From assembly GCA_025667525.1 (NCBI GenBank), contig CM046881.1, forward strand, positions 24,873,580 to 24,937,579: a stretch of DNA of 64,000 bases, given 5' to 3'. The notes below the pieces were generated by a model. That model was given only the letters and a program-made list of their open reading frames with translations. It made no database searches and was not told the DNA's origin. A program made the position numbers and the translations under genes. The DNA is from Glebionis coronaria. Lineage: Eukaryota; Streptophyta; Magnoliopsida; Asterales; Asteraceae. Shown here piece by piece: positions 48,609 through 60,319 of this stretch (position 1 is the first letter of the stretch; every line of letters starts with the position of its first letter).

Positions 48609-51600
48609 GAACAAAGAAAATACATATACGTGTTTCATCCATCTAGAATCCGGGCGAAAACATTTTGACCGGTTACTATGTGGTCCATATGGACTAAAAA
48701 TAAATTTAGATGTTTTTTCTTATGTTTGGATGATTTCAGCCAGTTACGGCAATGTTTTGGCTGTTTATGGTCGATTTGCATCAGTTTTTTATCAGGTTTA
48801 GTCGCTTTTGACCAATGTTTGCCTAGATAAAATTAATATTATTTCAAGGATCCATTTTCTTAATTGTGGTCTTGAAACGGAGTCATGTATCACATGTTAT
48901 GACGATTTTATTGCAGCCCACGTTGTCAGATAATTTCAATCTACATCTGTTTTTATATGTTAGCGATTATGTTTGGCACTCTATTTCTTGACGGGTCTCA
49001 CTTTAAATAGAATCAAATATGGAATAAAATATTTTAGAGTCATATAATACAGAAGCATGACCCTCCTACATGAAATGTCACAAGGATAAACAATATGATT
49101 TTTTTCTTGGTCAGATAACACAACGTGTTGTTAGACCACACTCATATTTTGACCTTTATATTATAATGTGTCGTCGAGATGCTCTTTGTCTAGTGCATTC
49201 TCTACTACTTCAAATACTAGCTGACCAACTTTTATACTAGGTAAAACACGACCAAAACTAAACAAAGAAAATACATATACGTGTTTCATCCATCTAGAAT
49301 CTGGGCGAAAACATTTTGACCGGTTTATATGTGGTCCATATGGACTAGAAATAAATTTAGATGTTTTTTCTTATGTTCGGATGATTTCAGCCTGTTACGG
49401 CAATGTTTTGGCTGTTTATTGTCGATTTGCATCAGGTTTTTATCAGATTTAGTCGCTTTTGAGCAATCTTTGCCTAGATAAAATTAATCCTTATTTCAAG
49501 GATCCATTTCTTAGTTGTGGTCTTGAAACGGAGTCATGTATCACATGTTATGACGATTTTATTGCAGCCCACGTTGTCAGATAATTTCAAACTAAATCTG
49601 TTTTTATATGTTAGCGATTATATTTGGCACTCTATTTCTTGACGGGTCTCAATTTAAATAGAATCAAATATGGAATCAAATATTTCAGATTCATATAATA
49701 TAGAAGCATGATCCACCTATATGAAATGTCAAAAAATATTTGTCCTTTTTTTGTATATTATTCACCTGTGTAGGCTTCACAAGGATAAACAATATCATTG
49801 TTTTCTTGGTCAAGTAACACAACGTGTTGTTATACCACACTCATATCTTGACCTTTATATTATAATGTGTCGTCGAGATGCTCTTTGTCTAGTGCATTCT
49901 CAACTACCTAAAATACTAGTTGACCAACTTTTATACTTGATAAAACACGACTAAAACTAAACAAAGAAAATACATATATGTGTTTCATCCATCTAGAATC
50001 TGGGAGAAAACATTTTGACCATTTTCTATGTGGTCCATATAGACTAGAAATAAATTTAGTGGTTTTTTCTTAGGTTTGGATGATTTCAGCCGGTTACGGT
50101 AGTGTTTTAGCAGTTTATGGTCGATTTTCATCAATTTTTTATCAGGTTTAGTTGCTTTTGACCAATGTTTGCCTAGATAAAATTAATCCTTATTTCAAGG
50201 ATCCATTTTCTTAGTTGTGGTCTTGAAAAGGAGTCATGTATCACATGTTATGACGATTTTATTGCAACCCACGTTGTCAGATAATTTCAATCTAAATCTA
50301 TTTTTATATGTTAGCGATTATGTTTGGCACTATATTTCTTGACGGGTCTCAATTTAAATAGAATCAAATTTAGAATTAAATATTTTAGATTCATATAATA
50401 CAGAAGCATGATCCTCCTACATGAAATGTCAAAAAATACTTGTCCTTTTTTTGTATATTATTCACCTGTGTAAGCTTCACAAGGATAAACAATATGATTG
50501 TTTTCTTGGTCAGTTAACACAACGTGTTGTTAGACTACACTCATATTTTGAGCTTTATATTATAATGTGTCGTCGAGATGCTCTTTGTCTAGTGCATTCT
50601 CTACTACTTCAAATACTAGCTGACCAACTTTTATACTAGGTAAAACACGACCAAAACTAAACAAAGAAAATACATATACGTGTTTCATCCATATAGAATC
50701 TGGGCGAAAACATTTTGACCGGTTTATATGTGGTCCATATGGACTAGAAATAAATTTAGATATTTTTTCTTATGTTTGGATGATTTCAGCCTGTTACGGC
50801 AATGTTTTGGCTGTTTATTGTCGATTTGCATCAGGTTTTTATCAGATTTAGTCGCTTTTGAGCAATCTTTGCCTAGATAAAATTAATCCTTATTTCAAGG
50901 ATCCATTTCTTAGTTGTGGTCTTGAAACGGAGTCATGTATCACATGTTATGACGATTTTATTGCAGCCCACGTTGTCAGATAATTTCAAACTAAATCTGT
51001 TTTTATATTTTAGCGATTATATTTGGCACTCTATTTCTTGACGGGTCTCAATTTAAATAGAATAAAATATGGAATCAAATACTTAAGAGTCATATAATAC
51101 GGAAGCATGATCCTCCTACATGAAATGTCAAAAAATACTTGTCCTTTTTTTGTATATTATTCACCTGTGTAGGCTTCACAAGGATAAACGATATCATTGT
51201 TTTCTTGGTCAAATAACACAATGTGTTGTTAGACCACACTCATATCTTGACCTTTATATTATAATGTGTCGTCGAGATGCTCTTTGTCTAGTGCATTCTA
51301 AACTACCTCAAATACTAGTTGACCAACTTTTATACTTGGTAAAACACGACCAAAACTAAACAAAGAAAATACATATATGTGTTTCATCCATCTAGAATCC
51401 GGGCAAAAACATTTTGACAGTTTTCTATGTGGTCCATATGGACTAGAAATAAATTTTGTGGTTTTTTCTTAGGTTTGGATGATTTCAACCGGTTACGGCA
51501 ATGTTTTGGCTGTTTATGGTCGATTTTCATCAGTTTTTTTATCAGGTTTAGTCGCTTTTGACCAATGTTTGCCTAGATAAAATTAATCCTTATTTCAAGG

Positions 51601-54600
51601 ATCCATTTTCTTAGTTGTGGTCTTGAAACGGAGTCATGTATCACATGTTATGACGATTTTATTGCAGCCCACATTGTCAGATAATTTCAATCTAAATCTG
51701 TTTTTATATGTTAGCCATTATGTTTGGCACTCTATTTCTTGACGGGTCTCAATTTAAATAAAATCAAATATAGAATTAAACATTTCAGAGTCATATAATA
51801 CAAAAGCATGATCCTCCTACATGAAATGTCAAAAAATACTTGTCCTTTTTTGTATATTATTCACCTGTGTAGGCTTCACAAGGATAAACAATATGATTGT
51901 TTTCTTGGTCAAATAACACAACGTGTTGTTAGACCACACTCATATGTTGACCTTTATATTATAATGTGTCGTTGAGATGCTCTTTGTCTAGTGCATTCTC
52001 AACTACCTCAAATACTAGTTGACCAACTTTTATACTTGGTAAAACACGACCAAAACTAAACAAAGAAAATACATATATGTGTTTCATCCATCTAGAATCC
52101 GGGCAAAAACATTTTGACCGTTTTCTATGTGGTCCATATGGACTAGAAATAAATTTTGTGGTTTTTTCTTAGGTTTGGATGATTTCAACCGGTTACGGCA
52201 ATGTTTTGGCTGTTTATGGTCGATTTTCATCAGTTTTTTTATCAGATTTAATCGCTTTTGACCAATGTTTGCCTAGATAAAATTAATCCTTATTTCAAGG
52301 ATCCATTTTTTTAGTTGTGGTCTTGAAACGGAGTCATGTATCACATGTTATGACGATTTTATTGCAGCCCACATTGTCAGATAATTTCAATCTAAATCTG
52401 TTTTTATATGTTAGCGATTATGTTTGGCACTCTATTTCTTGACGGGTCTCAATTTAAATAAAATCAAATATAGAATCAAACATTTCAGAGTCATATAATA
52501 CAGAAGCATGATCCTCCTACATGAAATGTCAAAAAATACTTGTCCTTTTTTTGTATATTATTCACCTGTGTAGGCTTCACAAGGATAAGAAATATCATTG
52601 TTTTCTTTGTCAAATAACACAACGTGTTGTTAGACCACACTCAACTCTTGACCTTTATATTATAATGTGTCGTCGAGATGCTCTTTATCTAGTGCATTCT
52701 AAACTACCTCAAATACTAGCTGACCAACTTTTATACTAGGTATAACACGACCAAAACTAAACAAAGAAAATACATATACGTGTTTCATTTATCTAGAATC
52801 CGGGCGAAAACATTTTGACCGGTTTCTATGTGGTCCATATGGACTAGAAATAAATTTAGATGTTTTTTCTTATGTTTGGATGATTTCAGCCGGTTACGGC
52901 AATGTTTTGGCTGTTTATTGTCAATTTGCATCAGTTTTTTTATCAGATTTAGACACTTTTGACCAATCTTTGCCTAGATAAACTTAATCCTTATTTCAAG
53001 GATCCATTCTCTTAGTTGTGGTCTTGAAACGGAGTCATGTATCACATGTTATGACGATTTTATTGCAGCCCACATTGTTAGATAATTTCAATCTAAATCT
53101 GTTTTTATATGTTAGCGATTATGTTTGGCACACTATTTCTTGACGGGTCTCAATTTAAATAGAATCCAATATAGAATCAAATATTTTAGAGTCATATAAT
53201 ACAGAAGCATGATTCTCTTACACGAAATGTCAAAAAATACTTGTCCTTTTTTTGTATATTATTCACCTATGTAGGCTTCACAAGGATAAACAATATGATA
53301 GTTTTCTTGGTCAAATAACACAACGAGTTGTTAAACCACACTTATATCTTGACCTTCAAATTATAATGTCTCGTCGAGATGCTATTTGTCTAGTGCATTC
53401 TCAACTCCCTCAAATACTAGCTGACCAACTTTTATACTAGGTAAAACACGACCAAAACTAAACAAAGAAAATACATATACGTGTTTCATCCATCTAGAAT
53501 CCGGGGAAAACATTTTGACCGGTTTCTATGTGGTCCATATGGACTAGAAATAAATTTATATGTTTTTTCTTATGTTTGGATGATTTCAGCCGGTTACGGC
53601 AATGTTTTGGCTGTTTATAGTCGATTTTCATAAGTTTTTTATCAGGTTTAGTCGCTTTTGACCAATGTTTGCCTAGATAAAATTAATCCTTATTTCAAGG
53701 ATCCACTTTCTTATTTGTGGTCTTGAAACGGAGTCATGTATCACATGTTATGACGATTTTATTGCAGCCCACGTTGTCAGATAATTTCAATCTAAATCTG
53801 TTTTTATATGTTAGTGATTATGTTTGGCACTCTATTTCTTGACGGATCTCAATTTAAATAGAATCAAATATGGAATCAAATATTTCAGATTCATATAATA
53901 CAAAAGCATGATCGTCCTACATGAAATGTCAAAAAATACTTGTCCTTTTTTTGTATATTATTCACCTGTGTAGGCTTCACAAGGATAAACAATATCATTG
54001 TTTTCTTGGTCAAATAACACAACGTGTTGTTAGACCACACTCAAATCTTGACCTTTATATTATAATGTGTCATCGAGATGCTCTTTGTCTAGTGCATTCT
54101 AAACTACCTCAAATACTAGCTGACCAACTTTTATACTAGGTAAAACACGACCAAAACTAAACAAAGAAAATACATATACGTGTTTCATTCATCTAGAATC
54201 CGGGCGAAAACATTTTGACCGGTTTCTATGTGGTCCATATGGACTAGAAATAAATTTAGATGTTTTTCTTATGTTTGGATGATTTCAGCCGGTTATGGAA
54301 TGTTTTGGCTGTTTATTGTCGATTTGCATCAGTTTTTTATCAAGTTTAGTCGCTTTTGACCAATCTTTGCCTAGATAAAATTAATCCTTATTTCAAGGAT
54401 CCATTTTATTATTTGTGGTCTTGAAACGGAGTCATGTATCACATGTTATGTCGATTTTATTACAGCCCACATTGTCAAATAATTTAAATCTAAATCTATT
54501 TTTATATGTTAGCGATTATGTTTGGCACTCTATTTCTTGACGGGTCTCAATTTAAATAGAATAAAATATGGAACCAAATATTTCAGAGTCATATAATATA

Positions 54601-54919
54601 GAAGCATGATCCTCCTACACGAAATGTCAAAAATTTTTTGTCCTTTTTCGTATATTATTCACTTGTGTAGGCTTCACAAGGATAAACATTATCATTATTT
54701 TCTTGGTCAAATAACACGACGTGTTGTTAGACCAAACTCATATCTTGACCTTTATATTATTATGTGTTGTCGAGATGCTCTTTGTCTAGTGCATTCTCAA
54801 TTACCTCAAATACTAGCTGACCAACTTTTATACTAGGTAAAACACGACCAAAACTAAACAAAGAAAATATATATACGTGTTTCATCCATCTAGAATCCAG
54901 GCAAAAACATTTTGACCGG
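48567..54919 (-). repeat. Satellite block C, about 9 monomers in inverted orientation
   Basis: Same monomer family, reverse complemented, with a period of about 700 bp (anchor ends near 49241, 50639, 52739, 53440, 54139 and 54836). Pairs of monomers share private variants about 1400 bp apart (for example near 49430 and 50830). Adjacent monomers around 51420 and 52120 are almost identical, suggesting recent local duplication. No short-class monomer was noticed in this block. It ends in mid-monomer at 54919, fused to a gag fragment. Confidence 0.95.
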
Positions 54920-56006
54920 CCAAGGTTCCCGCCAAAATCAAGCTCCACCTAATCAAAATGCTAATAAATATCGAAACAACAACCAAGGTGGTAATTACCA
55001 AGGCAATTCACGTAACTACAACAAAGGGAATTATCAAAGTGGGAATGGAGAAGTCACTAATCAAAACCAAAACCGTGATTTTCAAAACAATACACAAGGT
55101 TTTCAAAATGCTCACACTAAAAATCTTCAAGGATAATTTTTGGATTATGCTAAAGCAAATGATGCTAAATTTGATAACATGCAACGTGAGATGATTAGCT
55201 TAAGATCCGAGTTGAAAAACGAACTTGCTAATGAACTTAAAACTCATGCAAATAAAATGGAAGGAAATGTTCAACGTCTTCAACAAAATCAACAAAAGGT
55301 GGAATAAGGACAACATGAGATTAAGCAAGAATTGTTAAAAGCGGATGATAGACAATCTAAATTTGAGGACCGAATGGCTAAAATGTTTGAAGCAATCATG
55401 TGTAAACCCTCTTCCTCGGGTGGTCTTCCTAGTGATACCATTAACAACCCGAGGGGAGAAATGAAGGTTATTACTACTCGAAGTGGTAAAATTTTCAAGG
55501 AACCAATCTCTCATCCAAGTACTACGGAGAAGGAAATCGAGAAAGAACCCGAGGTGATGGTCGAAAAGGAGCATATTACAATCCCACAAAGTACCGCTCA
55601 AACCACACCTACGGTTGAACCAATACCAATTGTGGAACCCGAGATTCCAAGGTTGTTTCCTAATGTCCAACCCGCACTACCCTTACCTTACCATTCGAGA
55701 CGTAACAAGGAAAAAGCACAAGAGCGGAATAATTATCAATTTGAGCTTTTTATGAAAATGTTTCATGACATACATTTTAACATAAGTTTTGCCGACGCTC
55801 TTATCATGATGCCTCGATTCGCCGCAAACTTCAAAAGTATGCTAAACAACAAAGAGAAGTTACAACAATCGTCTAGTTGTTCATCGGTTTTTCTTAGCCG
55901 CATACCACAAAAAGTCGGTGATCCCGGTAAATTTTTGATTCCTTGTGCAATTCAAGATATGGAGGAATGCTACGCCTTGCCGATCTTGGTGCTAGTATTA
56001 ATTTAA
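54920..56006 (+). pseudogene. Ty3 Athila/Tat-like gag, C-terminal part, broken
   Basis: One frame runs from the satellite junction to 56006, interrupted by TAA at 55134-55136 and TAA at 55305-55307. In order it has a Gln/Asn/Gly-rich stretch (to 55133), a Lys/Glu/Leu-rich segment likely to be coiled coil (about 55150-55300), TTRSGK (about 55471), a Pro/Glu-rich linker, FADALIMMPRFAANFKSML (about 55785) and KVGDPGKFLIPC (about 55913). This order is that of the gag-protease linker in plant Athila/Tat elements. The gag N-terminus is missing. The last residues before 56006 are out of frame after a frameshift near 55975. Confidence 0.8.
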
Positions 56007-56922
56007 TGCCTCTTGAGATTTTCAAATCGCTTTTGCTTCCGGCTCTTACTCTTCGAACATGTCTTTCGAGATGGCCGATCATTCTATGATTTTAGCATGT
56101 GGAGTAGCCGAGGACGTTTTCGTTAAAGTAGGAAAGTTTTACTATCCCGTTGACTTTATCGTTGTAGACATTCCTATCGATCGAAAAGTTCCCCTCATTT
56201 TGGGTCGTTCATTTTTGGATACATCAAGAGCACTTATCGATGTTCATGCTCGAAAAATCACCCTTCGTTTCAATGAGGAAGAACTTGTCATTAATGCAAC
56301 ACAAAACTCCAATCTTTCTCATGTCTATTCTATTGCAACTTTAAACCATGGTGATTCAACCAATGTCGTTTGCAAAGACTTTTCACCAAGAGTTTTAGGA
56401 AATGTCGTCAAAAACGATTTACCATTTCCTTCGTCGGTGGAGGTTATGAGTGTAAAGCCTACAAAGAAGAAACCGTCAATACTTGAATCGAAAAATCCTT
56501 CGCCTCAACTCGAACATTCATTCTTGAAAAGTGTTGATAAGTTGTCGGTTTCTACGGAAGATCTTTCAGATGACGAATATGTAGACCCCGATGGGGAGGT
56601 TTTCTTTGTCGATAAACGTTTTGAGAACATACCACCACCAAAACCAAAACGGTTTTCAAATGTGAGAATTTTTAGTGTGACTAACATCGTCTTAGAAACA
56701 CCAAATATTTTTGACATAATCAAAAAGGGTTTTCATAAGGAGAGTTTAAAAGGTAAAAAAGGAAAAGATTTTAAATGTGATTTAAAAGATTTTACTACAA
56801 ATCTAAGTCCGTCATCACCACGTGTTTTGAGTGCTACAAGCTCGTCTACTCCTTTTGACGATGCTTTGTGTGGTTTTAGTATGGGGGAAGCCCCTTATGT
56901 TCCCTCATCCTTGTCCACCTAG
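55982..56922 (+). pseudogene. Ty3 Athila/Tat-like aspartic protease, frameshifted
   Basis: The catalytic motif DLGAS starts at 55982 in a frame different from the gag part. The rest of the protease (MADHSM, AEDVFVKVGKF, then ILGRSFLDTSRALIDV from about 56197) is in a third frame open from 56059. The enzyme is thus split by two frameshifts (near 55975 and 56055). Aspartic protease would process the Gag-Pol polyprotein. Beyond about residue 75 of the last frame comes a Ser/Pro/Lys-rich tail with no known domain, ending at TAG 56920-56922. No reverse transcriptase follows. Confidence 0.8.
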
Positions 56923-57201
56923 GACGAGATATTTGATCCCGGAATTTCATGTAAAGGGAAATCTCAGTCTTCCACTGATGCAATAAATGGAAACTATATC
57001 TATTTGCTTGGTGCGAGTCTACCTCGAGTAGCTCAAAAGTTTGTCTTACCAATTGTCCCACCCTTCTATTTCTTCTCATCTATTTTCTTTAAACCCTTTG
57101 GGTTTGTGTTGACACATGATGAAGTGGCGTTGATTTGTTTATCCAATGAAAACGAAGACGCCATCTTCGATCCCGGTATTTTGCACCATCGAAGGACTTA
57201 G
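56923..57201 (+). pseudogene. Continuation of the protease frame after a stop codon
   Basis: The frame of 56059-56922 stays open after its TAG for about 92 codons to TAG at 57199-57201. It holds a repeated motif (DEIFDPGI at about 56923, DAIFDPGI at about 57157) and an aromatic-rich stretch FYFFSSIFFKPFGF that could be membrane-associated. It was probably part of the same long reading frame; the function is unknown. Confidence 0.45.
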
Positions 57202-58409
57202 TCCTTAATACCGGTTATTTTTGGACCTTGTTTATCATGTAAGCCCCATCAAAAAAATTGACCATACCATGATTTTCCCTAAATGTTCACATGTTGAGGG
57301 GATCGAGTCGAGCTCATGACTCGGTAATAAAAAACGAGGTGCCTCGTGGGGGAGATCCCATGCTTATCCTTTTATGCTTACTATTCACTAATAAGGGGAC
57401 TTGTACCCTTCCAACTCGTTGTCTTGTGGTTGTTTGTGATTGTGTTATCTAGATCATCATCATCTACAATTGAAGACTCTCGTGTTCGTTTACGTGAGCC
57501 TCCATCGTTTACTTGAAGAAGTTTTTCACTAATCCATTGACATATCCTTTATTGTTCTAACAATTATCTTTTAGCATACTTAATAAAGGGATTTAGATAT
57601 ATTGTTGATCACCCTTTCTATGCTAGATCCTAAGCATTCGATTGTTCGTCTCTAGTATGGGGGTGCTCCACCTTTTGACTTGAAACATTGAGGACAATGT
57701 TTACTTTTAGTAGGGGGTGAATAGGTACTTGCTTTGCTACGCCGTCACGCTTTCCAAATTTTCAATGTTTTGTTTTGTTGCTAATAAGGCTAAAAATGGC
57801 CAAATTTTAAAAAATTTCCTAGTTGTCATAAGTGTTTTTAGGACACGAATGTATATTTTCCGATGGATAGAATAAGAGCTAATTTTTGACTTGAATAGGC
57901 ATTTGGAGCCATTTACATTCCTTAACCCGCTCAATTCAAGTTTTGCTAGACTTTTATATAGGGAACTTTAAAACGCGAAAGTCTTAGCTCATACGGGTTA
58001 AGAACAAGAACTTTTCGCAAGTTCCTATAATTGATCCTAGAAAGTCACTTATCAAGGGAACTATAAAATGCATTCTCTAAACTTGAAAAAGTCCAAGAAA
58101 GTGCAAGATCCTATAGGTGGCTTGAAAACCCAAAACTTTGATTTGATATAGTCTTAATGAAATCTAATCCAAATTTGGCATAATTTTGACTTGCATGGCT
58201 AAGTATTCACGAGTCTCTTTAATTAGAGGTCTTTATATAGTGAAGAACGAGAAGTGATAGAGTTAGACAAGTGATCATGCTAAACGTAGAACATGAAAAT
58301 GTTCTTTCAAAAACTCATATGTTTTTAATTGTGGCTTTTTCTTCCCATAAGATCAATGCATTAAGAATAAATAATAATTGCAATAAGTAAGGTCGTACGA
58401 TTTGAAAAG
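57202..58409 (+). other. Non-coding 3' interior of the Athila/Tat-like element
   Basis: No gene is seen. At 57685-57700 is ACATTGAGGACAATGT (6-bp stem, 4-nt loop), followed by a GGGGGTGA purine run. I recall this signature from just after the pol frame of plant Athila/Tat elements. Finding it only about 500 bp after the protease frame suggests pol was lost by internal deletion. The block from about 57770 is repeated at about 59029. Confidence 0.5.
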
Positions 58410-58979
58410 TGATGAGACTGTATTTATACATAGTCTCATCGTCCAAATCGGGCTTAAAACGCTTAAAATATCATCAAAATACCCAAATATATGCTTGTGT
58501 TTGTTCATTGTGTATTTTAGGTACGAATATCGTGAAATCAACAAAAGATCACAAGAATGAAGCAAAAACGAACACGGGAAACGAAGCCGCACAAGAAACC
58601 GGGCCCAAGTTTGGAATTTCCAAAAATACCCTTGAAGAATTGAAGATTGTCAAGATTGGTCCCTCATCTTTTGAAGACTTGTCATTTTATACCCTTGTAA
58701 AACCTTAAAGTTACAAATGGGTCCCTAAAATATCAAGAATGTACAAGAAAAGCCCTTGGAAATGGTCAAAATTGCATAAATGGTCCTTGTTAAAAGTTTG
58801 GAAATGCCATGTGCCATATTTGACAAGTACATGAAACTTGTTATCTAGGGAAAACCATATTTGGCTGATTAAAGAAGGAAATGAAAAGAAGAAGGAACAT
58901 GGAGGGGTATTTGTGGCCAGACATCATTCTTAAAACCACGACTCCCCTTTTGACACGTCACCCCCACCAGTCCACTTTA
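58410..58979 (+). repeat. Partial LTR copy (first 570 bp only)
   Basis: Starts TGATGAGACTG and matches 60320-60889 with roughly ten differences, then breaks off. Unlike the full LTR it has no polypurine tract in front (it follows TTTGAAAAG). The 99-codon frame at 58409-58708 lies wholly inside and is repeated in the other LTR; it is not called. Confidence 0.85.
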
Positions 58980-60310
58980 CTTCACCTTGCTTACGTCACC
59001 ACGCAATCCAATATTTATCTTTTTGTTATCGTTTTGTTGCAAAATAAGGCTAAAAATGGCCAAATTTTAAAAATTTTCTTATTTTTCATAAGTGTTTAAG
59101 ACACGAATGTAGGTTTTCCGATGGTGAGAACGAGAGTAATTTTTGACTCGACCGTGCGTGTTGAGCACTTAGCTTCGATTCCTTAACTTTTTAGGCTAAG
59201 TCTCTTAAATGAGGACGAGAAATGATAGAGTTATTTATAACTCTCGTAATCGTCACGATCTTATGTGTAGTAATTATTAGCTTATTCTCCCAACACTTTT
59301 GCATAATAAATTGTTAATAAATATTGATTTGGCGGTTTAGTCACTATTGTTGGGTTTCTAATTTGTTTTGGTAGCTTCCATGTAATTAAATTGGGAAAAC
59401 ATTAAGGTATCGCCAGCGTCACGGTTTTGAAGTATTGGCACCCGAATAATCGAAAGCTTCACCTAATAATAAGATTTCAAGTGCTCACCTAAATTAAGCA
59501 AAAATTTGAAGCTCACAAGGCCGAAAAATCTATGCCCAAATTGAAAGTGAATCAAGCCTTAATCTTCGAAGCTTTAAAGATCCAAAATTCGCTTTAGCGT
59601 GAGGATATATGTCTTTGGCTAATAAAACCACCGATGAGGCGGATAATAAAAGGCAAGGCAAGACCGAAGTCATAATAAAAGCTTCATGGCGAAGTTGAAT
59701 AAAAGATGGAGGTAAACCAAAGATAATAAGGCCCTTCCGTTAGGGGGCATATAAAAGTCTTGGTAATAAGTCTCATGTTCAAAACCGTTATAAAACCGTG
59801 TTTATCGATCCTTCTTGTTGACTTAATTTTTTGACATCGTTGTCTATTGGGGTGAATTATTAATTTAATGATTTTGGTTACACCATTAAGTTTCTATTTT
59901 TAGACTTAATCTCTATTCACGCATAATTCGATAATGTATCCTCGTGATCATTAAGACAAAATAGAATATAAGAGATACCAAGTAGGAATAAGGGAGTTTA
60001 GGTGTGTAATTAACACTCATGAGATGTGTTCGTGTTGCTAACTTATAATAACAATGATCTCGTTACACGCTTAGCATGAAATTGGGTGAAAATCGAGGAC
60101 GACGAAATTATTTCTAACGAAGCATTCACGTGTTCTTGTTCTATGATCCCAAAAGTCACATTCTCTTGATGAAAACAATACATTATGTCTAAAACACGTG
60201 TAGTAGTTTATTTAAGTTTATGTCTTCAATAAATGTCATCATAAAATGAATTTTGGAAGTGCTATGATACTTAATTCTAGCATTGCGTGGGGACACGGCA
60301 ATGGTTTAGT
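58980..60310 (+). other. Second copy of the 3' interior region, non-coding
   Basis: About 59029-59160 repeats about 57770-57905 (AAGGCTAAAAATGGCCAAAT and following), and a GAGAAATGATAGAGTTA block near 59217 echoes one near 58249. The remainder is unique within the window, with no gene. Confidence 0.6.
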
Positions 60311-60319
60311 ATGGGGGAG
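60311..60319 (+). other. Polypurine tract
   Basis: ATGGGGGAG directly before the LTR start TGATGAG: the expected plus-strand primer position at a 3' LTR. It fixes the left element on the plus strand. Confidence 0.75.

Noticed and set aside
9576..54836. Satellite frames as a protein family with membrane-like segments
   Set aside because: Length and start vary with A-run indels between copies; conservation is explained by array homogenisation. Kept only as a low-weight finding.
9042..54919. CRISPR array
   Set aside because: Repeats are hundreds of bases long with no short repeat-spacer pattern, in a plant nuclear context.
55335..55670. 111-codon antisense frame and similar frames at 55289, 55894 and 56505
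   Set aside because: Shadows of the gag-protease frame on the opposite strand.
58409..58708. 99-codon frame, repeated at 60319-60585
   Set aside because: Entirely within the LTR start; duplicated because the LTR is; no domain.
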